A stretch of 64,000 nucleotides of DNA from JOPF136 sp963773835 (GTDB lineage: Bacteria; Acidobacteriota; Terriglobia; Acidiferrales; UBA7541): the NCBI GenBank assembly GCA_963773835.1, contig CAVZCQ010000004.1:620001-684000 (forward strand), given 5' to 3'. Positions 1 through 8,082 of this stretch are shown piece by piece. Within the stretch, counting starts at the first letter, position 1. Each line of letters starts with the position of its first letter. The notes below the pieces were generated by a model. The model had not been told where the DNA came from and did no database searches. It saw nothing but the letters and a program-made list of their open reading frames with translations. Position numbers and translations under genes: made by a program.

Positions 1-1044
1 TGGCTGGCCAAACGCACTCGCCTCGTCGCCGGCGACCTGCGCCTCAAACATCAATTCATGGCCGCCGCCGTTTTCCCGTTCCTCCGCGCCACCTTCTACC
101 GCTGGCTCCAGGTGTGGCACGAAGTCTGCCCCCGCGCCGCGGACGCACCCCGCGTCCTCGCCGTTGGCGATCTCCACGTCGAAAATTTCGGCACCTGGCG
201 CGACATCGAGGGCCGCCTCATCTGGGGCATCAACGATTTCGACGAAGTCAGCAATATGCCCTACACCATCGACCTCGTCCGCCTCACCACCAGCGCCCTG
301 CTCGCCGCCGATGGCGAACACCTGGGCTTGAAGCCGCGCATGATTGCCGAATGCATCGAGGAGGGTTATCGCCAGTCGCTCGCCACAGGCGGCCGCCCCT
401 TCGTTCTCTCCGAACGCCAGGGATGGCTTCGCCGCGTCGCCCTGCACCAGATTGTCGAGGGCCCCGCCTTCTGGGAAAAGCTCCGCGCCTGCCCCGCCGT
501 CAGCGCCCGCCTAGTCCCCGCAGAAGCCCGCGCCGGAATCGAACGCGCCATGCCCGAACGCGGACTCCGCTACGGCTACGCCCGCCGGGGCGCAGGACTC
601 GGCAGTCGCGGCCACCAGCGCTACGTCTCGCTCGTCAACTGGCGCGGCGGTTTCATCGCCCGCGAGGCCAAGGCGCTCGTTCCCGCCGCCGCCGTCTGGC
701 TCCGCCATCACTCCCGCACCGGTCCGATTCTCTACTCTCAGGTCCTCCGTGCCTCCGTCCGCGTTCCCGACCCGCACTTCCGCGTGGACGGCCACTGGAT
801 CGTCCGCCGCCTTTCGCCAAGCTGCAAGAAAATCAACATGGCCGAACTGCCGCAGCGCAGAAACGAAGAGCGTCTGCTCTATTCCATGGGCGCGGAAACC
901 GCCAACGTCCATCTCGGCTCCCCGAGCTCCTGCCCCTCTGTCCGCCGCGACCTCGCACGCCGCCGCGCAGGCTGGCTTCTCGATGCCGCCCGCGATATGG
1001 TTAAATTCGTCCGCCGCGACTGGAAGGACTGGCGCAAATCCTGA
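1..1044 (+). CDS. DUF2252 family protein (5' end outside window)
   Basis: The reading frame is open from base 1, so the gene begins upstream and at least 347 codons are visible. The segment GDLHVENFG (visible residues 56-64) and the following NDFDE (78-82) are the signature of DUF2252 proteins, which have a protein-kinase-like fold and no established biochemical role. A phenylalanine-rich stretch just before these motifs (FPFLRATFYR) is also typical of the family. The methionine at base 58 is internal and is not the start, because the family-type sequence continues before it. A DUF72 gene follows 66 bases later on the same strand. Family assignment is firm; function is unknown. Confidence 0.85.
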   Translation, partial: WLAKRTRLVAGDLRLKHQFMAAAVFPFLRATFYRWLQVWHEVCPRAADAPRVLAVGDLHVENFGTWRDIEGRLIWGINDFDEVSNMPYTIDLVRLTTSALLAADGEHLGLKPRMIAECIEEGYRQSLATGGRPFVLSERQGWLRRVALHQIVEGPAFWEKLRACPAVSARLVPAEARAGIERAMPERGLRYGYARRGAGLGSRGHQRYVSLVNWRGGFIAREAKALVPAAAVWLRHHSRTGPILYSQVLRASVRVPDPHFRVDGHWIVRRLSPSCKKINMAELPQRRNEERLLYSMGAETANVHLGSPSSCPSVRRDLARRRAGWLLDAARDMVKFVRRDWKDWRKS

Positions 1045-1110
1045 CCGCGCAGCTGCGCCCTCTGTCTTCAAGGGCGGGGTTCTATGCCGTGACGCCACCG
1101 CGGTTTTCAA

Positions 1111-1950
1111 ATGACCAAACGCCCCCCAATCCGCCTCGGCACCTCCGCCTTCACCGCCGCCGGGTGGGAAGGCGTCTTCTATCCCGAGGGCACCAAACCC
1201 ACCGAATTTCTCTCCTACTACGCGACACAATTCGACACCGTCGAAATCGACAGCACCTACTACCGCACCCCCTCCGCCTCCTCTGTCCGCCACTGGGAAG
1301 CCCAAACTCCCCCCGGTTTTCTCTTCGCCGCCAAAGTTCCGCAAATCATCACCCACGACAATGTGCTGGTCGATTGCGACAAATCCTTTCAGGAATTCGT
1401 CGAGCGCATGCGGCTCCTGGGCGAAAAACTCGGCATGCTCCTGCTTCAATTCCCCTATTTCAATAAAATGGCGTTCGCATCCGCGGACGCATTTCTCGCC
1501 CGCCTCGCTCCCTTCCTCGAGCGCCTCCCGCAGGGAGTTCGTTTCGCGGTCGAAGTCCGCAACAAAGCCTGGCTCGGCCCCAAGCTCTACGACCTGCTTC
1601 GCGACCACCGCGTCGCGCTCGCCTTCATCGACCATCCCTGGATGCCCCGCCCCTCCCAGCTATTCGTCCCCGCCGACCCCATCACCGCCGATTTCGCTTA
1701 CATCCGCTGGCTCGGCGACCGCAAAGGCATCGAAGAACTCACCAAATCCTGGGACAAAACGATTGTGGACCGCACCAGCGAGCTCACTGAATGGGCCAAC
1801 GTCTGCTGGAAGATCTCCGGCCGCGGCGTTCCCATTTTCGCCTATGCCAACAACCACTACGCCGGCCACGCCCCCGCCACCATCCGCCTCTTCGAGCAAA
1901 TCTGGGAGCAACACGCCCACCGCACCAAACGGCAGCGCGAAGCTCTTTGA
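1111..1950 (+). CDS. DUF72 (YecE-like) protein
   Basis: A 279-residue protein of normal length for DUF72, a TIM-barrel family found in most bacteria with no proven activity. The N-terminus GTSAFTAAGWEGVFYPEG matches the family opening (GTSxWxYxxWxGxFYP). The segment FDTVEIDSTYYRTP and the AAKVP strand that follows are the conserved second and third barrel elements. No clear ribosome-binding site precedes the ATG, which lies 66 bases after the DUF2252 gene, so the two may be co-transcribed. A strong hairpin directly after the stop codon ends the unit. Family call is confident; role is not known. Confidence 0.88.
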   Translation: MTKRPPIRLGTSAFTAAGWEGVFYPEGTKPTEFLSYYATQFDTVEIDSTYYRTPSASSVRHWEAQTPPGFLFAAKVPQIITHDNVLVDCDKSFQEFVERMRLLGEKLGMLLLQFPYFNKMAFASADAFLARLAPFLERLPQGVRFAVEVRNKAWLGPKLYDLLRDHRVALAFIDHPWMPRPSQLFVPADPITADFAYIRWLGDRKGIEELTKSWDKTIVDRTSELTEWANVCWKISGRGVPIFAYANNHYAGHAPATIRLFEQIWEQHAHRTKRQREAL

Positions 1951-1952
1951 GT

Positions 1953-1992
1953 GCGAGAGGCGCTATTTGCCTCTCGCCTTTCTTCTCTCACA
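1953..1992 (+). terminator. Rho-independent terminator after the DUF72 gene
   Basis: A perfect 9-bp stem GCGAGAGGC / GCCTCTCGC (1953-1961 with 1969-1977, 7-base loop) starts three bases after the DUF72 stop. It is followed by a pyrimidine-rich, T-containing tract. The tract is less uniform than an ideal U-run. Confidence 0.7.
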
Positions 1993-2087
1993 CTTTCCGC
2001 TCTCCCCTCCCTCCCGCTTCCTCCGTCCCTCACCCGTCACTCGTCCCTCATCACTCGCCACTGCCTCTTAAGTTTTCCACAGCCCAT

Positions 2088-2115
2088 TTGACCGCCCTGC
2101 CCCAGCGCGTAGAAT
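2088..2115 (+). promoter_or_regulatory. Sigma70-type promoter for the CHAD gene
   Basis: TTGACC (2088-2093) and TAGAAT (2110-2115) are separated by 16 bases, close to the housekeeping consensus. Transcription would start near 2122, 25 bases before the chosen ATG, leaving room for the AGGGGA ribosome-binding site. Confidence 0.6.
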
Positions 2116-2146
2116 ACGTTCTTTGCTTCTTCCACCAGGGGAACTC

Positions 2147-3649
2147 ATGCCCGTGCCTTCTGAGCACGCGAAGGAACCGCGCGCCGCGCTGCGCTATTGG
2201 ATGCAGCGAGTCCTCCGCGAAGCCCGGCTCACCGCGCGCGACCCCTCTTCCGATTCCGTCCATGACCTCCGCGTCGCTCTCCGCCGCTGCCGCTCGCTCG
2301 CTGCGGGCCTCGCCGGCGTGGATGCCGACTCCTCCTGGAATGCCATGCGCAAGGCCAGCCGCAAACTCTTCCGCCGCCTCGGTGAACTCCGCGACCTGCA
2401 AGTTCTCCAGGAATGGAACACCCGCCTCGCCGACGAGAGCGATGCTGTCCGCCAGTCGCTCGCCGAAGTCTTCTCTTCCCGCGAACCCGAGCTAAGAGAC
2501 CAGGTTGCCCGAGCGCTCGCATCCTTCGACCGCCCGCAGTGGCTGCTCTGGTCCCGCAGCCTTCCCGAACGCGCCCGCCGGCTCACCCCCGACGGCCTCG
2601 TGGCACAGCATCTCGCCCTCGAACAGTGGGAAGCCGCGCGCGCCCTCCACCGCCGCGCCCTTCGCAACCGCAGTCCCGCCTCCTGGCACGCGCTCCGCAT
2701 CGGCCTCAAACGCTTCCGCTACACCGTCGAGAATTTTCTCCCTGCTCGCCACGCCGAATGGGGCGAGGATCTCAAGCGCATTCAGGATCTGCTCGGCGAA
2801 GTCCACGACCTCGACGTTCTTTCCACTGTCCTCCCCGAAGCCGGCCCCGTTTTCGACGAAGCCGCCGCCACCCGCTGGCGCGCCGCCATCGACCGCGAGC
2901 GCATCCCGCGTCTCGACGAATACCGCGTCCGCATGGGCGGCCGGAAATCTCTGTGGAACGTCTGGCGCGCCGGCCTGCCGGAAGGCGAACGTCTGGGAGC
3001 CGCCGCTCTCGCCAAACTCACTCTCTGGGCTTCCGGCCTCGACCCCGACACCGCGCATTCGCGCCAGGTCGCCCGCCTCGCTCTCGAGCTGTTCGACGGC
3101 CTCGCCGCCGCCGGCTTCAACGGCACGCTCAGCATGCCTCGCGCGCGCGTCCTGATCCACGCCGCCGCCCTCCTGCACAACACAGGCAGCTCGGAAACCG
3201 CCAAGGGCCACCACAAGGCCGCCTACCGGCTGATTGCCGCTCTCGATCCGCCGCTCGGCTGGTCCAATGAGGAATTGAAACGCGTAGCCGTGATCGCCCG
3301 CTATCACTGCGGTGCCGAGCCGAGCGACAAACATAAACCCTACGCCGCGCTCGCCCCCGACGCACAGAGCATGGTCCGCACTCTCGCGGGCATCCTACGC
3401 GTCGCCGACGCCCTCGACGAAGCCCACAATGGCGCCGTCCGCCGCATTGAAGTGCGCAGCAACCCCGATTATTTGTTGATCCGCGCCGCAGGCTGGGATG
3501 AAAGTGAAGAAAACGCCGCCACCATTGGCGGCCGCAAGCATCTCCTCGAATCCGCTCTCGCACGCCCCATCATCGTCCGAGCCGCTCCCGTCCGCGAACC
3601 CGCAGTCGTCACCCGCCTCACGCCCCGCGGCGCCGCCGTCGCCGACTGA
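2147..3649 (+). CDS. CHAD domain protein with C-terminal Ppx-like HD domain
   Basis: The 500-residue protein starts at an ATG preceded by AGGGGAACTC. An in-frame TTG 24 bases upstream lies almost on the predicted transcription start and is rejected. Residues about 15-265 form a CHAD domain: histidine/arginine-rich helices such as HDLRVALRRCRSL and HALRIGLKRFRYTVENF in two repeats, a fold known to bind polyphosphate. Residues about 310-470 resemble the C-terminal HD-like domain of Ppx/GppA exopolyphosphatases, with ALLHNTG, GHHKAAYRLI, RYHCGAEPSDKHKPY and RVADALDEAH. The family HD doublet reads HN here. The Ppx gene at 10489-12051 carries the intact version (LLHDVG). Likely a polyphosphate-associated protein; enzymatic activity is uncertain. 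Confidence 0.82.
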   Translation: MPVPSEHAKEPRAALRYWMQRVLREARLTARDPSSDSVHDLRVALRRCRSLAAGLAGVDADSSWNAMRKASRKLFRRLGELRDLQVLQEWNTRLADESDAVRQSLAEVFSSREPELRDQVARALASFDRPQWLLWSRSLPERARRLTPDGLVAQHLALEQWEAARALHRRALRNRSPASWHALRIGLKRFRYTVENFLPARHAEWGEDLKRIQDLLGEVHDLDVLSTVLPEAGPVFDEAAATRWRAAIDRERIPRLDEYRVRMGGRKSLWNVWRAGLPEGERLGAAALAKLTLWASGLDPDTAHSRQVARLALELFDGLAAAGFNGTLSMPRARVLIHAAALLHNTGSSETAKGHHKAAYRLIAALDPPLGWSNEELKRVAVIARYHCGAEPSDKHKPYAALAPDAQSMVRTLAGILRVADALDEAHNGAVRRIEVRSNPDYLLIRAAGWDESEENAATIGGRKHLLESALARPIIVRAAPVREPAVVTRLTPRGAAVAD

Positions 3650-3657
3650 TTTGGAGT

Positions 3658-3679
3658 GCGGCGGCTCGACGCCGCCTTT
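3658..3679. terminator. Hairpin between convergent genes
   Basis: GCGGCG / CGCCGC (3658-3663 with 3670-3675, loop gctcga) lies between the convergent CHAD and DUF255 genes and is followed by CTTT. It may serve either strand. It also resembles GC-rich dispersed intergenic hairpins, so a repeat origin is possible. Confidence 0.4.
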
Positions 3680-3710
3680 CCTGTGAGAAGTTCGGTTCTC
3701 GCTCTTCTCT

Positions 3711-5606
3711 CTACTGCCCGCCCGCACCCGCCGCAATCCCCGTCAATTTATCCACCCGCCCGGCGAGCGCATCCGCCTGAAAAATCGGCGGCGAGCAGGT
3801 CCGGCTCGTGCAGATGAAGGCCGCGGCCCGGCTCATTTCCGGATACTGCACGTCCGGATTCGGGAGCCGTCCCTCCCGCGTGTCCCACCATTCCAGCCGT
3901 TTATACGAAACGGGATACCGCAGTGCCGCCTGGAACAGCGCCTGCGCCGCAGGATCGTCTTTGTGCCCCACAATGGTCAGGTGCAGCGGCGGCCGCGACA
4001 GTTCGTAATCCACCAGCAGCGTGCTCGCCACCGGCAATCGCCGCGCGATCGGCCCCGCCGCCAGATATCGCATCGCCTCCTGCGCCATCTTCTGGTAGTC
4101 CGCGTTCCCGGTGTAATAGAACAGCAGGTTCGCCGTTCGTGCCACCATCACGTTTTCATCCCGCTGCGGATGCACCACGTACGCCCGGTCCGTCGACACT
4201 TTCGATGTAAGGTAGCCCGCCTCTTTGCTGCCCGCACGCGCGCGGAAAGTTCGCTCGATGCACCGCATCGTCTGTTCCGCGTGCGCCAGCAGTGGCCGGT
4301 CGCCCGTCGCCTCGTACAGCGCCAGATAGGCGCGCGCCATCGCAATGGAATCGCCCAGATACGGCCCCGCGGCATCCTTTGCGTCGTGACGGAACCCCCC
4401 GTCCGGCAGCGCACGATTCGCTTCCACCCACGCCACCGCTCGTCGCGCCTCTGCCAGCGCCTTCGCATCTCCCGTCGCCGCATACAGCGCCGCCAGCCCC
4501 GTCACCGCCCATCCGTTCTCCCGCGCGTAACTGTGCGTATCCACCCGCGGGATCCCCTGCTTCCTCCTCGCCGCATCCGCCAGGCGGAAATACGCCGCGC
4601 TGTGCTCCCCTGCCACCACGTCCGCATCCTGGCTCGTATAGAACGCGCCCGCCGGGCTCAGCAGAAACGTTTCCATGTACCGGTGAATCGCCTGCGCCGC
4701 CTTTAGCGCCGCCTCATCTCCGAATTGCGCATATCCCATTGAAAAAATCCGCAGATTCTCCGCCTGCATGGACATGATTTTCTCGAAGTGCGGGTTCGAC
4801 CACACCCCATCGGTCGAATACTGGTACACGCCTCCCCACACCGGATCGACGAGGTGTTCCTCCCCTGCCAGCGTCTGCCGGACCATGCGCGCCGCCCGCG
4901 CGTCCCCGGCTTTCGCGCGCACCATTGCCAGCTCCACCGAATCCCAGTCCAGGTATTTGTGCCCGAATCCCCACCCTCCTTCGTTCGCGTCGTATCCCGC
5001 CAGGTAATCCTTCCCGAGTTCCCCACGCAGCGCCGGCGCAATCGCCGTGCTCGAATATTCGATTTTCTCCTCTGGCACGACCGACGGCCCCGGCGTCGGA
5101 TCGTCAATGATGGCCTGCAGCATCGACGCCATGTCACCCGGCGGCAAATAGCCCTGCCGCTTTACGATTTCTTTCCCGTTCCCATCGATCACCACCGTAG
5201 CTGGCCAGCCGTAGTCCTCGTAGCGGTTCGAAAGATCAGGCCGCGCGTCCTGGTCCACGCGAACCGTGATGTATCGCGCACGCAGCAGCCGGATCACTTC
5301 CGGATCGCGATACGTCGTCTCCGCCATCACATGGCACCAGTGGCACCACACCGCTTCCAGGTCCAGCAGCACCAAGCGATTCTCTCTTCGCGCCTGGGCA
5401 AACACAGCATCCGACCACCCCACCCAGTTCAGTGCCTCTTTCGGCCCGCTCGCCGTGGCGGGCGCGCCCGCCCCAGTCCTCGCCGTCGTGGTTTTCTGCG
5501 CCTCCTCGGGTGTCGCCGGTTTCGGAGCCTCCTGCCCTAACTCCGGCCCCGCCAGCGCCGCGGCAAGCGCCAATCCGATCCCCAGCGCGCACAGTTTCGT
5601 CTTCAT
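3711..5606 (-). CDS. Secreted DUF255 thioredoxin-fold protein
   Basis: A 631-residue protein with an N-terminal signal-like segment (hydrophobic residues 6-20). An Ala/Pro/Thr-rich linker follows, then a DUF255 thioredoxin-like domain with the hallmark WCHWCH (residues 87-92). After it comes GWPATVVIDGNGKEIVKRQGY, a typical thioredoxin-fold continuation. The remaining 400 residues are helical-barrel-like, as in the YyaL/SSP411 family. An export signal is unusual, because many homologues are cytoplasmic. GGAAGAC precedes the ATG. The gene is divergent from the toxin-antitoxin pair and convergent with CHAD. Role: probably redox or carbohydrate-related, unproven. Confidence 0.85.
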   Translation of the reverse strand: MKTKLCALGIGLALAAALAGPELGQEAPKPATPEEAQKTTTARTGAGAPATASGPKEALNWVGWSDAVFAQARRENRLVLLDLEAVWCHWCHVMAETTYRDPEVIRLLRARYITVRVDQDARPDLSNRYEDYGWPATVVIDGNGKEIVKRQGYLPPGDMASMLQAIIDDPTPGPSVVPEEKIEYSSTAIAPALRGELGKDYLAGYDANEGGWGFGHKYLDWDSVELAMVRAKAGDARAARMVRQTLAGEEHLVDPVWGGVYQYSTDGVWSNPHFEKIMSMQAENLRIFSMGYAQFGDEAALKAAQAIHRYMETFLLSPAGAFYTSQDADVVAGEHSAAYFRLADAARRKQGIPRVDTHSYARENGWAVTGLAALYAATGDAKALAEARRAVAWVEANRALPDGGFRHDAKDAAGPYLGDSIAMARAYLALYEATGDRPLLAHAEQTMRCIERTFRARAGSKEAGYLTSKVSTDRAYVVHPQRDENVMVARTANLLFYYTGNADYQKMAQEAMRYLAAGPIARRLPVASTLLVDYELSRPPLHLTIVGHKDDPAAQALFQAALRYPVSYKRLEWWDTREGRLPNPDVQYPEMSRAAAFICTSRTCSPPIFQADALAGRVDKLTGIAAGAGGQ

Positions 5607-5740
5607 GTCTTCCTTCTCCGTTCTCTTCTCCTGCTCATTTTACCCCGATGCGGAGGACACAGACGCAACAAGGGAGTTCCCGGATGTAATCGCCCGCCGA
5701 AAGAGGAAACGGTCCTCGGCCCGCTTCTGGAATCCGGGCA

Positions 5741-5776
5741 TTGCGCCCTCGCTCCTTCATGGCTATAATAGCCATG
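5741..5776 (+). promoter_or_regulatory. Promoter with overlapping palindromic operator for the Phd/PIN pair
   Basis: TTGCGC (5741-5746), a 17-base spacer and a perfect TATAAT (5764-5769) form the promoter. The -10 box sits in the centre of a perfect inverted repeat, CATGGCTA-taa-TAGCCATG (5758-5776). Binding of the antitoxin complex there would block RNA polymerase, the standard autoregulation of toxin-antitoxin operons. The operator assignment is inferred from geometry. Confidence 0.7.
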
Positions 5777-5790
5777 AGAAAAGAGGCCCC

Positions 5791-6078
5791 GTGCGCACCG
5801 TAAATGTCGCCAAACTCAAGAATCAGTTGAGCCGATACATCACCTTCGCCAAAGCCGGCGAGGAAGTGATCATTCGCGAGCGCAACCTCCCCGTGGCAAA
5901 ACTCGTCCCCTTCTCCCCCCAGGACGCCACCGAAGAAGAATTGCGGCTGGTGGCCGAGGGCAAAATGCGCCTCCCGCTCGTTCACCTGAACCCCAAGGAT
6001 CTTCTGAAAATTCCCACCGGCAGGGTGAAAGGCAATGGGGCCATCCGCGCCCTCCTCGCTGATCGCGAGGAGCGTTGA
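5791..6078 (+). CDS. Phd/YefM-type antitoxin
   Basis: A 95-residue protein starting at GTG, with AAAGAGG six bases upstream. The longer open frame to the left is not coding, because it would read through the promoter. The N-terminus MRTVNVAKLKNQLSRYITFA, followed by AGEEVIIRERNLPVAKLVP, is the Phd/YefM DNA-binding fold that normally dimerises and represses its own promoter. The C-terminal 45 residues are the likely toxin-neutralising part. It overlaps the PIN gene by four bases (TTGA), so the two are translationally coupled, and the palindrome in its promoter supports autoregulation. Family call is firm. Confidence 0.85.
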   Translation: MRTVNVAKLKNQLSRYITFAKAGEEVIIRERNLPVAKLVPFSPQDATEEELRLVAEGKMRLPLVHLNPKDLLKIPTGRVKGNGAIRALLADREER

Positions 6079-6515
6079 ACAGGCCGGCCGCGTTCTGGGA
6101 TGCCAGCGCTCTGGTGCCGCTCTGCGTCCAAGAGGCCGCCAGCCGGAATTCCCACGCGCTTCTGCGCAGGTTTTCTCCGGTAGTTTGGTGGGCAAGCCCT
6201 GTGGAAATTCACGGCGCGATCTGCCGCCTCCATCGCACTCGCCAGCTGACTGATGCGGAGTGGCAAGGCGCTCTCTCCCGATTGCGGCGCCTGAGCGCAG
6301 CATGGAGAGAAATCGTACCGAGCGACTCGATCCGCGAATCCGCTCTCTCGTTACTGGATTCGTACCCGCTCCGCGCTGCCGACAGCTTCCAACTCGCCGC
6401 CTCTCTCGATTGGTGCGGCCAGAATCCGGCAGGACGAAAGTTTGTCTGCGCGGACCGGCGCCTGGCAGACGCTGCCCGTGCCGCGGATTTTTCCGTCCTC
6501 GATATTTCCACTTAG
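6075..6515 (+). CDS. PIN-domain toxin (VapC-like RNase)
   Basis: A 146-residue PIN domain starting at TTG within the antitoxin stop (TTGA overlap), with GAGGAGC as ribosome-binding site. The four acidic residues expected of an active Mg2+-dependent RNase are visible: D9 in FWDASALV, E44 in SPVEIHGA, D103 in RAADSFQLA and D127 in VCADRRLADAA. Such toxins cleave tRNA or rRNA to arrest growth. The Phd-PIN pairing is a common hybrid of toxin-antitoxin families. The active site looks intact, so the module is probably functional. Confidence 0.87.
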   Translation: MNRPAAFWDASALVPLCVQEAASRNSHALLRRFSPVVWWASPVEIHGAICRLHRTRQLTDAEWQGALSRLRRLSAAWREIVPSDSIRESALSLLDSYPLRAADSFQLAASLDWCGQNPAGRKFVCADRRLADAARAADFSVLDIST

Positions 6516-6538
6516 AACTTCTGAAAAGTTCCGGTCCG

Positions 6539-7873
6539 TCAGCCTTTCGCCGCAGTCTCCAGTGGCACCAGCCGCCCCGCCCCGCGCAGATAGTGGTACA
6601 GGTGGTCCAGCGGCGGTTTCGGCAGAAAATCCTCCAGCGTCATCGTGCCACTCTCCGCCGATTCCATCACAAATCCTCCCGGCAATCCGCCCAGCGCGGC
6701 CACAAACGGCTCCATCTTCATCGGCGCCACGTAGATGGTCACATCCGTATACAGCAGACGCCCGAAATCCTCCAGCAGCGCTCCTGCCGACTCCGTGTAC
6801 ACTCCTCCCTCCCACAGCCGGAACAGCCCCGCGATGCCCAGCAGCAGCCGGATCGGTTCTGCCGTGTGGCGCCGCAGGTAGTCCACCAGCCAGTAGCCTT
6901 CCAGGTAGCGCGTCACCACCACCGCACCGCACGGCGCCAACTGCTGCACCCGCGCCAGCAGTTCCTCGCTCCCCGGCTCCGCGCCGCCATCAAAACTCCG
7001 CGTGGTCACCTCCATCACCACGGTGGGCTCGCGCTCCAGCTTTTTCCCCTCCGCCAGAAGTTGCTTCCGCGCCGCCTCAAACGTCTCGCCGGCAAACATT
7101 CCCGGCGCGTCATGCAGCGTCCGCTGCACCAGCAGCGGCCGCTTCCGCAGCGGCGTCGAAGGCTCCACCACCTGCGCCTTCGAATCGAACACGATCGCCT
7201 CCGCCAGGCCGTTGCGCAGCAGGTCCAGGCACACCAGCCGCGAGTCCACGCCGGCGGTCGCGGGGCCGTCAAGCTCCACCACGTCGATGTCGATCCGCTC
7301 CCTCGACAAATCGTCCATCAGGTCTGTCATAAACTCGGCCGGAGAGGCGCGGTGATGATACGCCGCGTGGATCAGATTCACGCCGAGGATGCCGACGGCC
7401 TGCTGCTGCAACTGCGCGTTGGCATCGTTCAAATTGAGATGCAGCAGAATTTGGCTGGGCGGCGCCCCTGGCTCGTGCTGGAACCTCATCCCCATCCACC
7501 CGTGCTGCTCGTTTGTCCCCTGGTAGTTCCGCGTCGCCACCGTATCCGCAAACACAAAAAATCGCGTATGGTCGCCGCGTTCCTTCCCCAGCCGGTCCAG
7601 CAGTAATTTATATTCATGGTCCAGCATGGCCAGCAGCCGTTCTTTCGACACGTAGCGAGTTCCCGCCCCGTACGTGTCGTCGCTCACCGTTTTGTCGTAC
7701 GCCGAGATGGCCTGCGCCACGGTTCCTGACGCACCTCCCACGCTCAGAAACCATCGCGCCACCTCCTGCCCCGCGCCGATCTCCGCGAACGTCCCGTAAA
7801 TCGACGCTTCCAGATTGATGGCCAGCGCTTTCGCGTGAATGTCATTCGACTGTGGCAATGGAGAAGCGGACAT
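6539..7873 (-). CDS. Conserved protein of unknown function, 444 aa
   Basis: I do not recognise this family. The start is the ATG at 7873, seven bases after a strong GGAAGGAG; the frame is open further upstream but lacks such a site. The protein looks cytoplasmic, without signal peptide or membrane segments, and has even composition. Notable stretches are FFVFADTVATRNYQG, GWMGMRFQ, a histidine-containing LIHAAYHHRASPAEF, and acidic segments such as MTDLMDDLSRERIDIDVVELDG. The ordered C-terminal half contains the motif LLFRLWEGGVYTESAG-like residues around GLFRLWEGGVYTE. It is convergent with the PIN toxin (23-base gap) and divergent from the TPR gene at 8083. The clean start and length indicate a real gene; function cannot be assigned. 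Confidence 0.75.
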   Translation of the reverse strand: MSASPLPQSNDIHAKALAINLEASIYGTFAEIGAGQEVARWFLSVGGASGTVAQAISAYDKTVSDDTYGAGTRYVSKERLLAMLDHEYKLLLDRLGKERGDHTRFFVFADTVATRNYQGTNEQHGWMGMRFQHEPGAPPSQILLHLNLNDANAQLQQQAVGILGVNLIHAAYHHRASPAEFMTDLMDDLSRERIDIDVVELDGPATAGVDSRLVCLDLLRNGLAEAIVFDSKAQVVEPSTPLRKRPLLVQRTLHDAPGMFAGETFEAARKQLLAEGKKLEREPTVVMEVTTRSFDGGAEPGSEELLARVQQLAPCGAVVVTRYLEGYWLVDYLRRHTAEPIRLLLGIAGLFRLWEGGVYTESAGALLEDFGRLLYTDVTIYVAPMKMEPFVAALGGLPGGFVMESAESGTMTLEDFLPKPPLDHLYHYLRGAGRLVPLETAAKG

Positions 7874-8082
7874 GGGTGGCTCCTTCCGCGGATGTGAGTG
7901 AAAGCGCGAGTATAACGCACCGCGGCACATCCAGACCCACGCCATCGCCTCCGGCAAGCCCACAGAACCGGCGCGATTTCTCCGCCGCCGGTCGCGCTCA
8001 CCCGTGCCCATCCGGAATCACACCCCGCTCGCCTCAATTGATAGAATGCAGATAGCGCGTCCGCTGCGGAGGCCCGAACGGG

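Noticed and set aside
5266..5790. An N-terminal extension of the antitoxin to 270 codons
   Set aside because: It would run through the DUF255 gene start and the antitoxin's own promoter; the GTG at 5791 gives the normal family length.
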